Program-made: the position numbers and the translations under genes
NCBI GenBank assembly: GCA_037481615.1
Contig: JBBFLI010000010.1
Strand: one strand, 5' to 3'
DNA: 64,000 nucleotides
Origin: SpSt-501 sp037481615
Lineage (GTDB): Bacteria; Desulfobacterota; Desulfobacteria; Desulfobacterales; SpSt-501
Notes under the pieces: model-generated
What the model saw: the letters and a program-made list of their open reading frames with translations, nothing else
What the model was told of the DNA's origin: nothing
Databases searched by the model: none
Part shown: positions 42,295-50,369 of the stretch, one piece after another
Layout: each line of letters starts with the position of its first letter
Numbering within the stretch: the first letter of the stretch is position 1

Positions 42295-43548
42295 ATGATC
42301 CGCACCCTGAAACTGCTGAACGCCGCCCTCTGGGGGGGGCTGGCGGCGGTCGGGCTCGGCGGTCTGCCGCTGCTTCCGCTCGCCCACCGGCTGGTCGGCA
42401 TGGAGGCGATGCCGTTCGCCGCCGCGGCCGCGCTCGCGGCGACCGCGGCCGGCTCGGCCTGGGGCGTCCGCCGCCGGGCGCATGCCGGTCTCCGGCGCCG
42501 GATCGACGAGGCGGAGCGTCTCGCAGGCGAAGGCTTCCCCGAGGAAGCCGCAGAGATCCTCGCCGAGGCCCTCTCCCGGCTCGAGAGCGCCCCGGTGTCC
42601 GCGGGGGGGCGACGGGGGTTCGAGCGCGAAATCCGAAGCCGCCTTGCGCGCCTCCTCCGCGAGCGGCCGGAGGCGCCGGGGGCCGCGTGGCCGCGTCGCC
42701 GCCGCGAAGAGGAGCCGCGCGACCGCCGGGTCGCCGAGCACGGGTTCGAGCCGGGGGAGGAGGAACCCCCCGGCCGGATCGGGGAGGCGCGGAGGGCCCG
42801 GCCGGAGGGCCGCGGGCCGATCGCCGAAACCTCCGGCGCCCCGGCCGAAGGGCGCCCGTCGGCCCGGGGGGACCGACGGGGCGAGGCCGCGACCGGGCCC
42901 CGCGCCTCCCCGGTGACCGCCCCCCCCGAGGGGGGGGCGGAACCGAGGGAGGGGCGTTTCCGTTTCCCCGCGTCCGCCGTGGGGTTCGAGGAGGAAGGGG
43001 AGGAGCCGCCCCCCATGCTCTGGGGCCCGGGGACGGCTTTCCGGGCGGCCGGGGAGATTTTCGGCCGGGGCCGGGCCTTGCTGCAAGGGCTCTTCAGCGC
43101 CTTGCGGGCCGCCGTGCCGCCGCCGCGCCCGCCGCTTTCCCGGCCGCGCCGCCGGCTTCTCGTCCTCTCGGGGCTCGCGCTCGCCGCGGCCTTCGGGCTG
43201 GCGGCCGGGGTGTGGGTGGCGATCGAATCCCTTTCGGGATCCCCCGTCGGGGAACCGCTTTCCGGGGTCGCCGCGCCGCCGGCGGGGGAATCTCTGCCGG
43301 CCGCGCTCCAGCCCTACACGCTTCAGGTGGCCGCCTATCTCAAGGAAGAGACCGCCCTCCGGCGCGTGGAGGAGTTGAAACAGCGGGGGCTCGATGCCTA
43401 CCTCTCCACGGCCGAGCGCGGCGGCAAACGCTGGTACCAGGTGCGGATCTCCCATTTCGCCGACCCCCAGTCGGCGCGCGAGGCGGGCCGCGCGTTGCGC
43501 GAGAAGGGCTGGATCGAGGATTTCTACGTCGCGAACACCGTGCGCTGA
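42295..43548 (+). CDS. SPOR-domain membrane protein
   Basis: 417 residues. Two N-terminal hydrophobic segments are followed by a long low-complexity Arg/Glu/Gly/Pro region (~115-260), a membrane helix (~290-315) and a C-terminal SPOR domain (~340-417: 'YTLQVAAYLKEETALRRVEELKQRGLDAYL', 'WYQVRISHF'). SPOR domains bind denuded peptidoglycan at division sites. The ATG at 42295 follows GAGGGGGA; a longer upstream frame overlaps PBP1A and is not needed. It lies in the PBP1A unit. Confidence 0.85.
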   Translation: MIRTLKLLNAALWGGLAAVGLGGLPLLPLAHRLVGMEAMPFAAAAALAATAAGSAWGVRRRAHAGLRRRIDEAERLAGEGFPEEAAEILAEALSRLESAPVSAGGRRGFEREIRSRLARLLRERPEAPGAAWPRRRREEEPRDRRVAEHGFEPGEEEPPGRIGEARRARPEGRGPIAETSGAPAEGRPSARGDRRGEAATGPRASPVTAPPEGGAEPREGRFRFPASAVGFEEEGEEPPPMLWGPGTAFRAAGEIFGRGRALLQGLFSALRAAVPPPRPPLSRPRRRLLVLSGLALAAAFGLAAGVWVAIESLSGSPVGEPLSGVAAPPAGESLPAALQPYTLQVAAYLKEETALRRVEELKQRGLDAYLSTAERGGKRWYQVRISHFADPQSAREAGRALREKGWIEDFYVANTVR

Positions 43549-43586
43549 AGCGGAAGGACGGGTTCCGGGCGGCAAGGGGGAAGGGC

Positions 43587-44036
43587 ATGGAAAGCGGGGT
43601 TCTCCCGGCGGCGGGGGCGCCGCCCTTTTCCGCCCGGCGTGCGCCGCCGGGGGGAAGGGAAACGCAAGGCGGGCCGCAGCCGGGTCCCGGGGCGGATCCG
43701 GCGCGCCTGGCGCTCGAGGAGCCCTGGATCCGCTGCCGTGCCTGCGGTGCGGGGATCGCCCGCCCGGTCGACCGCATCGCCGTGGGCGGCCGCCACCGCC
43801 ACCGCTTCGCCAACCCCTACGGGATCGTCTTCGAGATCGGCTGCTTCGCCGCGGCCGACGGCTGTGTTCCGGTCGGAACCCCGACCGAGGAGTTCACCTG
43901 GTTTTCCGGTCACCGCTGGCAGGTCGCCCTCTGCGCGGCCTGCCGCACGCATCTCGGCTGGCGCTTCGCCCCGGCGGCGGGGAACGGCTTTTTCGGCCTG
44001 ATCCTCGAACGCCTGGTCGAGCCGGCGGGGCGGTAG
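43587..44036 (+). CDS. CULT-domain (bacterial cereblon-like) protein
   Basis: 149 residues. A disordered ~45-residue N-terminus is followed by a CULT domain as in cereblon and the Magnetospirillum protein MsCI4. Zinc ligands are C50/C53 ('CRAC') and C116/C119 ('CAAC'). The ligand-pocket tryptophans are W105, W111 and W125 in 'EEFTWFSGHRW' and 'HLGWRF'. 'FANPYGIVFEIGCF' and 'FFGLILERL' also match. The eukaryotic domain binds thalidomide and C-terminal cyclic imides as a ubiquitin-ligase receptor; bacterial function is unknown. It follows the SPOR gene by 38 bases. Confidence 0.88.
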   Translation: MESGVLPAAGAPPFSARRAPPGGRETQGGPQPGPGADPARLALEEPWIRCRACGAGIARPVDRIAVGGRHRHRFANPYGIVFEIGCFAAADGCVPVGTPTEEFTWFSGHRWQVALCAACRTHLGWRFAPAAGNGFFGLILERLVEPAGR

Positions 44037-44042
44037 CCGACC

Positions 44043-44657
44043 TCATCCGCCGCGGTCGTTCAGGGCGACCAGGCGGCGGTAGATCTCCTCCACCCGGGCT
44101 CTCGTCTGCGCGGGGGTCCCGGCGTTGTCGATCACCCAGTCGGCGCGGGCGCATTTTTCGGCGAGCGGCATCTGGGCGCGGATGCGGCGGAGCGCTTCCG
44201 CGGGATCGAGGCCGTCGCGTGCGGCCAGGCGCTCGACCTGGAGGTTCTCCGGCAGGGAGACGACGATCACGCGGTCGCAGTCCCGGTCCATGCCGGTTTC
44301 GAAGAGGAGCGGAACCTCGAGCAGGATGACCGCCGCATCCCCCGCGCGCGCAAACTCCGCGAGGCGCCGCCGGGCCGCCTTCCGCACCCGCGGGTGCACG
44401 ATGGCCTCGAGGGCGCGCCGCTCCGCCGCGTCGGCGAAAATCCGCGCGGCGAGGCCCTTGCGGTCGATCTGCCCGTCGGCGAGGAGAATGCCGCGGCCGA
44501 AGCGGGAGACGGTCTCCTGCCAGCCCGGGGAGCCGGGCTCCAGGGCCTCGCGGGCGAGGCGGTCGGCGTCGATGCGGCGGGCGCCCAGCTCCTCGAAAAT
44601 CCGCGCGACCGTGGATTTGCCGCTGGCGATCCCCCCCGTGAGCCCGACGACGAGCAT
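44043..44657 (-). CDS. coaE: Dephospho-CoA kinase CoaE
   Basis: 204 residues. P-loop 'GLTGGIASGKSTVARIF' at the N-terminus, 'IDADRLAREAL' near 35, 'VLLEVPLLFETG'-type lid region near 110, and the C-terminal 'DWVIDNAGTPAQTRARVEEIYRRL' are family signatures. It phosphorylates dephospho-CoA in the last step of CoA synthesis. The ATG at 44657 has GGAGGGGGG; the frame is open to 44690 but that extension is unlikely. It converges on the CULT gene with 6 bases between stops. Confidence 0.95.
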   Translation of the reverse strand: MLVVGLTGGIASGKSTVARIFEELGARRIDADRLAREALEPGSPGWQETVSRFGRGILLADGQIDRKGLAARIFADAAERRALEAIVHPRVRKAARRRLAEFARAGDAAVILLEVPLLFETGMDRDCDRVIVVSLPENLQVERLAARDGLDPAEALRRIRAQMPLAEKCARADWVIDNAGTPAQTRARVEEIYRRLVALNDRGG

Positions 44658-44824
44658 GCCCCCCTCCGCCGTTTCCCTCTCCGCCGCCACTGCTATGCGA
44701 GGGCCCCGGGGTTGTCAACCCGGTCGCGCCTTGCAATTCCTCCCCGCTGCCTTAGTGTGCTTCAGATTCACGGGTGCCCTGCGGGTTCTCCCCCCGGGGC
44801 CCGACGACGACAGGAGGTGCCTTC

Positions 44825-45133
44825 ATGGCTTCCGATAAGGAAAAACTGCGCATGGCCGCCGAAGTCTGCTCCTACATCGACGAGGAGCGCAACCTCATCC
44901 ATCTCGAAATCTGCCTTCCGGGCGTGAAGAAACAATCGATCCAGCTCAAGGTCCGCGACGACAGCTACAGCCTCGTCGCCCCGCGGGAGGACTTCGAGTA
45001 CGTCTCGGCCGCCGCCTTCTGCTGCCCGGTCGACGCGCGCAAGGCGAAGGCGTCCTACAAGGACGGCGTGCTCAAGGTCGCGATCCCGCTCAAGGACCCG
45101 ATGGAAGGCGCGCGGACCGTGAAAATCGGCTGA
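44825..45133 (+). CDS. Hsp20/CS-fold small protein
   Basis: 102 residues forming little more than an alpha-crystallin/CS beta-sandwich. 'RNLIHLEICLPGVKKQSIQLKVRDD' opens the fold and 'KASYKDGVLKVAIPLKDP' ends it, matching the family's A.y.nGvL.i.iP motif. There is no N-terminal arm or C-terminal IxI, so it is shorter than a typical small heat-shock protein and may be a co-chaperone-like module. AGGAGGT precedes the ATG. It lies just upstream of the hmc operon but is separated by a stem-loop. Confidence 0.8.
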   Translation: MASDKEKLRMAAEVCSYIDEERNLIHLEICLPGVKKQSIQLKVRDDSYSLVAPREDFEYVSAAAFCCPVDARKAKASYKDGVLKVAIPLKDPMEGARTVKIG

Positions 45134-45156
45134 AACGCGAAAAACAGCCCTTCCCC

Positions 45157-45178
45157 GCCGGGCCGGAAACGGCCCGGC
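45157..45178 (+). terminator. Stem-loop after the Hsp20-like gene
   Basis: A 9-bp perfect stem (GCCGGGCCG / CGGCCCGGC) with a GAAA tetraloop begins 24 bases after the stop. It is followed by a C-run rather than a clean U-tract, so it is an imperfect terminator. Confidence 0.5.
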
Positions 45179-45216
45179 CCCCCCCCCTTTCCCCGCGGCT
45201 TCGCCGCAAAAAGCGA

Positions 45217-45246
45217 TTGACAGCGGATCGCTCTCCGAATTAAAAG
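45217..45246 (+). promoter_or_regulatory. Possible sigma-70 promoter of the hmc operon
   Basis: A perfect -35 TTGACA (45217-45222) is followed after 18 bases by TAAAAG (45241-45246, 4 of 6). The start would be near 45253, leaving a leader of about 220 bases before hmcA. The box lies in the only AT-rich patch of the 338-base gap. Confidence 0.5.
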
Positions 45247-45471
45247 TTCACCTCCGGTTTCCTTCGGAGTCGTATTGTTCCCTTGCAGCGCAACCCATCG
45301 TTTCCACCCCGCAGGCGGGCGACCCGCCTGAATCCGCCGTCCGTTCCCCGGTGCCGGGGGCGGCTTCGATGGGAGGGAGAAGAGGAGCGGCGGCGCCGGC
45401 TGACCCCTCGGTCCTCCGGCGGTGCCGGATGACGCTGGCCCGGTTTCCCACTCCGCGGGAGAAGACCCTCC
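45247..45471 (+). other. Long structured leader of hmcA
   Basis: No coding frame with a ribosome site is seen here. Two perfect hairpins occur: CTCCG-N8-CGGAG at 45252-45269 and an 8-bp stem CAGGCGGG-CGA-CCCGCCTG at 45312-45330. This exhausts the 338-base gap between the Hsp20-like gene and hmcA. A post-transcriptional control element is possible but no known riboswitch class is recognised. Confidence 0.4.
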
Positions 45472-47061
45472 ATGACGACCTTTAAGAACGAACGAGCGCT
45501 GCGGAGCATCCTGCTTCTCGCGGCGTCGACCCTCGTGCTTTCGGCCTTCGTCCTCGGGGTTCAGGGCTCGGCCCCGCCGGCCGCGCTCGATCCCGAGCCG
45601 GGGCGACCCCGCGCGGACGTCATTCGGATCGACGGCCTGCAGCGCTTCGGCCCGCTCGAGCGGTCCGCCGTGACCTACCTCCACGAAAAGCACACCCGCG
45701 CGCTCGCCGCCCGGAACCTCGATTGCCTCGCCTGCCATCTCCCGGGCGAAAAGGCGCTTTCCACGAAATTCAAGCGCCTGGAGGACACCTCGCGCGAGCA
45801 GACGATGGCGGTCTACCACACGCACTGCACCGCCTGTCACCGCGAGACCGCCGCCCGCGGCGAGCGCTCCGGGCCCGTCTCCTGCGCCGGCTGCCACCAG
45901 GAGCGGCCCGTCGCCTCTTCCTGGCGCGACATCGGGATGGACAAATCGCTCCACTTCCGCCACGTGAAGGCGCAGGAGAACCGCTGCGAGACCTGTCACC
46001 ATCAGCGCGACCCGGCGACGGAGAAGCTGGTCTACGTGAAGGGGCAGGAGAACAACTGCCGCAGCTGCCACCGGGAGGTGCCGGTCGAGAAGGTGCGGAG
46101 CCTGCGGCAGGCCGCCCATGAGCAGTGCATCGACTGCCACCGCAAGCGGATCGCCCGCAAGGAGGAGGGGGGGCCCATCCACTGCTCCGGGTGCCACGAC
46201 CCGGCCCTGCAGGCGAAGATCGAAAAGCTGAAAGAGGTGCCGCGGCTTCTGCGCGGCCAGCCCGATCAGACGCTCGTCAAGGCGGCGCGCCGGAACGCCC
46301 CGCCGATCGACCCCGCCGAGCGCGTGAACCTGGTCGCCTTCAACCACCTCGGCCACGAGACCTACGTCGACACCTGCCGCGCCTGCCACCACGAGACGAT
46401 GGCGTCCTGCGCCGCCTGCCACCCCCTCGAGGGGGCGAAGGAAGGCCGGTTCGTCACCCTGCAGACGGCGATGCACCGGGGCACGGCGGAGCCGAGTTGC
46501 ATCGGCTGCCACAACGCCGCGAAGCGGAAACCCGCCTGCGCCGGCTGCCATGAAGCGATCCCGGTCAAGGATCCGCCCGATGTCGCCGGCTGCGCAAGCT
46601 GCCATGTGCCGAAGCCCGAAGGGCTGGAAAGCGGCGCCGACCGCCAGGCCGTGGCGCGCCGGCTGCTCGAGGCCCGCAAGACCGCGGCGGCGAGTTACGC
46701 CGACGAGGAGATCCCGGAGAACGTCGAGATCAAGGCCCTCAGCCGGACCTACGAGGGGGTGAAGCTGCCGCACCGGCGCATCGTGAAGGCGCTCGCCCAG
46801 GGAGCGGCCGAGAGCCGTCTCGCCGCGGCCTTCCACCGCGACCCCGGAACGCTCTGCCAGGGCTGCCACCACAACAGCCCGGCCGCGAAGAAGCCGCCCG
46901 CCTGCGCCAGCTGCCACGGGCAGCCCTTCGACCCGCGGCACCCCGGCCGGCCCGGGCTGCAGGCGGCCTACCACCTGCAGTGCATGGAATGCCATCGCAG
47001 CATGGGGATCGCCAAGCCGGCCGCCACCGACTGCACCGGCTGCCACAAGGAGAAGCGCTGA
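45472..47061 (+). CDS. hmcA: HmcA, 16-haem high-molecular-weight cytochrome c
   Basis: 529 residues. An N-terminal signal/anchor ('ILLLAASTLVLSAFVLG') is followed by exactly 16 CxxCH haem-binding motifs by my count, the HmcA number. The first are CLACH and CTACH, and the last are CMECH and CTGCH; several are CxxCHH. It is built from class III cytochrome c3-like units. It accepts electrons from periplasmic cytochrome c3/hydrogenases and passes them to the membrane Hmc complex. It is the first gene of a 12-gene operon. Confidence 0.96.
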   Translation: MTTFKNERALRSILLLAASTLVLSAFVLGVQGSAPPAALDPEPGRPRADVIRIDGLQRFGPLERSAVTYLHEKHTRALAARNLDCLACHLPGEKALSTKFKRLEDTSREQTMAVYHTHCTACHRETAARGERSGPVSCAGCHQERPVASSWRDIGMDKSLHFRHVKAQENRCETCHHQRDPATEKLVYVKGQENNCRSCHREVPVEKVRSLRQAAHEQCIDCHRKRIARKEEGGPIHCSGCHDPALQAKIEKLKEVPRLLRGQPDQTLVKAARRNAPPIDPAERVNLVAFNHLGHETYVDTCRACHHETMASCAACHPLEGAKEGRFVTLQTAMHRGTAEPSCIGCHNAAKRKPACAGCHEAIPVKDPPDVAGCASCHVPKPEGLESGADRQAVARRLLEARKTAAASYADEEIPENVEIKALSRTYEGVKLPHRRIVKALAQGAAESRLAAAFHRDPGTLCQGCHHNSPAAKKPPACASCHGQPFDPRHPGRPGLQAAYHLQCMECHRSMGIAKPAATDCTGCHKEKR

Positions 47062-47101
47062 GCCGGGCCGACCGGCCGCCGCGCAAGGTGAGGACCGTCT
47101 C

Positions 47102-48196
47102 ATGTCGATTTCGCGAAGACGATTTCTCGGCTGGATGGGGGCCGCGGGGGCGGGGTTCGCCGCGGCCGGCCGCGCGCACGCCGGCGCCCCTCCGCGGGGC
47201 GCGGGAAACCCCGACGCCCTGGGGGTGCTTTTCGATGTCACGCGCTGCATCGGCTGCCGCAAGTGCGAGGAGGCCTGCAACCGGGTGAACGAGCTCCCCC
47301 CGCCCGAGCGGCCCTTCCACGATCTCGCGGTGCTCGAAAAGCGCCGCCGCACCGACGCCCGCACCTACACCGTCGTCAATCGGTACACGGGGATCGAGGG
47401 CGCCCGGGGGCCGGTCTACCGCAAGGTCCAGTGCAACCACTGCCTGGAGCCGGCCTGCGCGTCGGCCTGCTTCGTGCGCGCCTTCACGAAGAACGCCGAC
47501 GGCTCGGTCACCTACGACGAGTCGGTCTGCGTCGGCTGCCGCTACTGCATGATCGCCTGCCCCTTCGAGATCCCCACCTACGAGTACGACAAGGCCTTCA
47601 CCCCGCGGGTGATGAAGTGCACCTTCTGCCACCCGCGGCTCGTGCAGGGACTGCTGCCGGGCTGCGTCGAGGCCTGCCCGGCCGAGGCGCTCACCTTCGG
47701 CCGCCGCCGCGATCTGCTGCGGGTCGCCCGGGCGCGCATGGCGCAATCCCCCGGCCGCTACATCGATCACATCTACGGCGAGTTCGAGATGGGCGGGACG
47801 GCCTGGCTGACGATTTCCGGGGTCCCCTTCCGGGCGATCGGGATGCGCGAGGACCTGGGGACCACCCCGGCCCCCGAGCTGACCAAGGGCGCGCTCGGGG
47901 TCGTCCCCGTGGTGGCGGCGATGTGGCCCGTGCTGCTCACGGGGATCTACGCGATCAACCGCCGGCGGGACCGGATCGCCCGCGAAGAGCGCGAGGCGGC
48001 CGTGGCCGCGGCGCTCGCCCGCGCGGAGGACGAAGCGAAGAAAAAGCTCGCCGAGGCGCTCGCCAAGGCGGACAAGGACAAAAAGGCGGCGATCGAGCGC
48101 GAGGTGAAAAAGGCCCTCGAGGAAGCGGCCCGCGCCCGGGCCGAGGCCTCCGCCCCGGCCGCCCCGGAAGGGGGCGGCGAAACGAAGCCCGCCTGA
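47102..48196 (+). CDS. hmcB: HmcB, periplasmic Fe-S subunit with a C-terminal coiled-coil extension
   Basis: 364 residues. A Tat-type signal ('SRRRFLGWMG') is followed by four [4Fe-4S] ligand sets of the DmsB/HybA type: 'CIGCRKCEEAC', 'CNHCLEPACASAC', 'CVGCRYCMIACP' and 'CTFCHPRL..GLLPGCVEACP'. A membrane helix at ~264-285 ('VVPVVAAMWPVLLTGIYAI') ends in 'NRRRDR'. The final ~74 residues are Ala/Lys/Glu-rich and strongly helical, which by the positive-inside rule should be cytoplasmic. It carries electrons from HmcA to HmcC. Confidence 0.94.
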   Translation: MSISRRRFLGWMGAAGAGFAAAGRAHAGAPPRGAGNPDALGVLFDVTRCIGCRKCEEACNRVNELPPPERPFHDLAVLEKRRRTDARTYTVVNRYTGIEGARGPVYRKVQCNHCLEPACASACFVRAFTKNADGSVTYDESVCVGCRYCMIACPFEIPTYEYDKAFTPRVMKCTFCHPRLVQGLLPGCVEACPAEALTFGRRRDLLRVARARMAQSPGRYIDHIYGEFEMGGTAWLTISGVPFRAIGMREDLGTTPAPELTKGALGVVPVVAAMWPVLLTGIYAINRRRDRIAREEREAAVAAALARAEDEAKKKLAEALAKADKDKKAAIEREVKKALEEAARARAEASAPAAPEGGGETKPA

Positions 48197-48208
48197 GGAG
48201 AAGCGACG

Positions 48209-49378
48209 ATGCCATTTCCCAAGGTCACCCTGGAGCGGCCGCGCTGGACCCCGTTCAACATCGTGGCGGCGATCATCGTCGTCGTCGGCCTGGCGATCAC
48301 CGGGATCCGCTTCACGCAAGGGCTGGCGGCCACGACCCGCCTCTCCGACTACAACCCCTGGGGCCTCTGGATCGGCTTCGATCTGCTCGTCGGGGTCGCG
48401 CTCGCGGCCGGGGGCTACGTGACCTCGGCCGCCTGCTACCTCTTCGGCCTGAAGCGCTTCCACACCGCCGTGCGGCCGGCCATCCTGACCGGGTTTCTGG
48501 GCTATGCGCTCGTCGTGCTCGCGCTCCACTACGATGTCGGCCGCCCCTGGCGGCTGCCCTACCCCTTCCTCGTGCAGCAGGGGACGACCTCGCTGCTCTT
48601 CGAGGTGGCCGCCTGTGTCGCGCTCTACCTGACCGTGCTCTTCATCGAGTGGACCCCGGCCGCGCTTGAGTGGCTCGGTCTCAAGCGGGCGCGGAACCTC
48701 GTCGTGCGCCTGACCCTCGTGTTGACGATCTTCGGGGTCGTGCTCTCGACCCTGCACCAGTCCTCGCTCGGGGCGCTCTTCCTCATCGCCCCCTCGAAGC
48801 TCCACCCGCTCTGGTACTCGCCGTATCTCGCGCTCTTCTTCTTCGTCTCGAGCATCGTGGCCGGCCTCTCGATGGTGATCTTCGAGGGCGCGCTCGCCCA
48901 CCGCTATTTCCACCACAAGATGGACGAGGCCCACCGCCGCGAGGCGGACGGGGTCGCCCTGGGCTTCGCCAAGGCCGCCTCCTGGGTGCTTGCCGGCTAC
49001 TTCGTCCTCAAGGTCGTCGGCGTGGCCCAGGCCGACGCCTGGCGCCACCTCGCGAGCGGCTACGGGGCCTGGTTTCTGGTCGAGGTGATCGGCTTCGTGC
49101 TCCTGCCCTGCTTCTTCTTCGCCGTCGGCGCGCGGGAGAAGAACCTGAAGATCGTCCGCTTCACCGCCGCCTGGGCGGTGCTCGGGATCGTGATCAACCG
49201 CTTCAACGTCGGTCTGATCGCCTTCAACTATCACCTCCCGGCGGAGGAGCGGTATTTCCCGCACTGGATGGAAATCGGGATTTCGCTCTTCATCGTGACG
49301 ATCGGCATCCTCGCCTACAAGTTCATCGTCAGCCACATGCCGATCCTCTACGCGCACCCGGATTACGAGCCGCACTGA
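48209..49378 (+). CDS. hmcC: HmcC, NrfD/PsrC-type membrane subunit
   Basis: 389 residues with about ten membrane helices. NrfD/Hyb/PsrC-family signatures include 'NPWGLWIGFDLLVGVALAAGGYV' near 50 and 'LHYDVGRPWRLPYPF' near 112, plus 'STLHQSSLGALFLIAPSKLHPLWYSP'. It is the quinone-site-bearing or conduit membrane subunit partnering HmcB. It starts 12 bases after hmcB. Confidence 0.95.
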   Translation: MPFPKVTLERPRWTPFNIVAAIIVVVGLAITGIRFTQGLAATTRLSDYNPWGLWIGFDLLVGVALAAGGYVTSAACYLFGLKRFHTAVRPAILTGFLGYALVVLALHYDVGRPWRLPYPFLVQQGTTSLLFEVAACVALYLTVLFIEWTPAALEWLGLKRARNLVVRLTLVLTIFGVVLSTLHQSSLGALFLIAPSKLHPLWYSPYLALFFFVSSIVAGLSMVIFEGALAHRYFHHKMDEAHRREADGVALGFAKAASWVLAGYFVLKVVGVAQADAWRHLASGYGAWFLVEVIGFVLLPCFFFAVGAREKNLKIVRFTAAWAVLGIVINRFNVGLIAFNYHLPAEERYFPHWMEIGISLFIVTIGILAYKFIVSHMPILYAHPDYEPH

Positions 49379-49408
49379 GCCGGCGTCCGGCGAAAGGAAA
49401 GGGCGTTC

Positions 49409-49600
49409 ATGGGCGAAGGGGTCCACAGCCTGCACGAGTTCATGCTCCGCACCGAGAGCATCACCTACATCCTGATCGCCGCGGCCCTCCTGGGCTTCGT
49501 CTTCTTCTGGCGCTTCCTGAGCGAGCGGGACGAGGACCGGGACTACCTCGGGGCCGACCGGCCCGGCGGGGAGGGGGGAGGGCATGGGGCGCACCACTAG
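49409..49600 (+). CDS. hmcD: HmcD, small membrane subunit
   Basis: 63 residues with a single membrane helix ('ITYILIAAALLGFVFFWRFL') and an acidic then Gly/His-rich C-terminus ending 'GHGAHH'. Its position between hmcC and hmcE, size and topology match HmcD. Its role in the complex is not known. It is short enough to be missed by automatic annotation. Confidence 0.85.
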   Translation: MGEGVHSLHEFMLRTESITYILIAAALLGFVFFWRFLSERDEDRDYLGADRPGGEGGGHGAHH

Positions 49601-49636
49601 GCGGATCGCGGCGCACGCCATCGGAGGGGACCGTCC

Positions 49637-50314
49637 ATGTATGAATTCGTGACCGGACCGCTGGCCTGGCTGGCCTTCGCCGTCTTTTTCGTCGGCAACC
49701 TCGTGCGCCTCGTGCGTTACGTGCGCGGGCTCGACTGGAGGCTCGACCGCGTGACCTACGGGGTGAACACCGCCTACGGGGTGCGGGGAGCCCTGCGTTC
49801 GATCGTCTTCTGGCTGATCCCCTTCGGGACCCACAGCTGGCGCAACAACCCGGGATTCACGCTCCTCGTCTTCACCCTGCACGCGGGCCTGATTCTCACC
49901 CCGCTCTTCCTGCTCGCCCACAACATCGTCCTCGAGGAGCGCTGGGGGTTCAGCCTGTGGTCCATGCCCGGCTGGCTCGCCGACACGCTGACCGTCGCCG
50001 TGCTCGTCTCGGCCGCGCTGCTCGCCCTGCGCCGGATCGCGCTGCCGGAGGTGAGACGGATCACGGGCGCCTACGATTACGCGCTGCTCGCCGTGGCCGC
50101 AGCACCGTTCCTGAGCGGCCTGATCGCCCGGACCGCCTATGCGAACAGCGAGTTCTGGCTCATCGTGCATGTCCTGTGCGGCGAGATCTTCCTGATCGCG
50201 ATCCCGTTCACGAAGCTGGCGCACTTCGTCCTCTTCTTCGCGACCCGCGCCCAGATCGGGATGGACTTCGGCATCAAGCGGGGCGGCATGAAAGGCCGCG
50301 GCCTGCAGTGGTAG
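49637..50314 (+). CDS. hmcE: HmcE, NarI-like membrane subunit
   Basis: 225 residues and five membrane helices. The layout resembles NarI/DsrM b-type subunits, with candidate haem-ligand His in 'LLVFTLHAGLILTPLFLLAHNIV' and 'FWLIVHVLCGEIFLIAIPFTKLAHFV'. It shares sequence with the tmcC product at 60982 ('FAVFFVGNLVRLV', 'GLRS/GALRSI..W..PFGT', 'VPFTK/R'). It transfers electrons across the membrane towards HmcF. Confidence 0.93.
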   Translation: MYEFVTGPLAWLAFAVFFVGNLVRLVRYVRGLDWRLDRVTYGVNTAYGVRGALRSIVFWLIPFGTHSWRNNPGFTLLVFTLHAGLILTPLFLLAHNIVLEERWGFSLWSMPGWLADTLTVAVLVSAALLALRRIALPEVRRITGAYDYALLAVAAAPFLSGLIARTAYANSEFWLIVHVLCGEIFLIAIPFTKLAHFVLFFATRAQIGMDFGIKRGGMKGRGLQW

Positions 50315-50369
50315 ACGGGACGCCCATCCCGCGTGCCCGCCCGGAGAACGGAGGTTCAAAAGAGCCATC

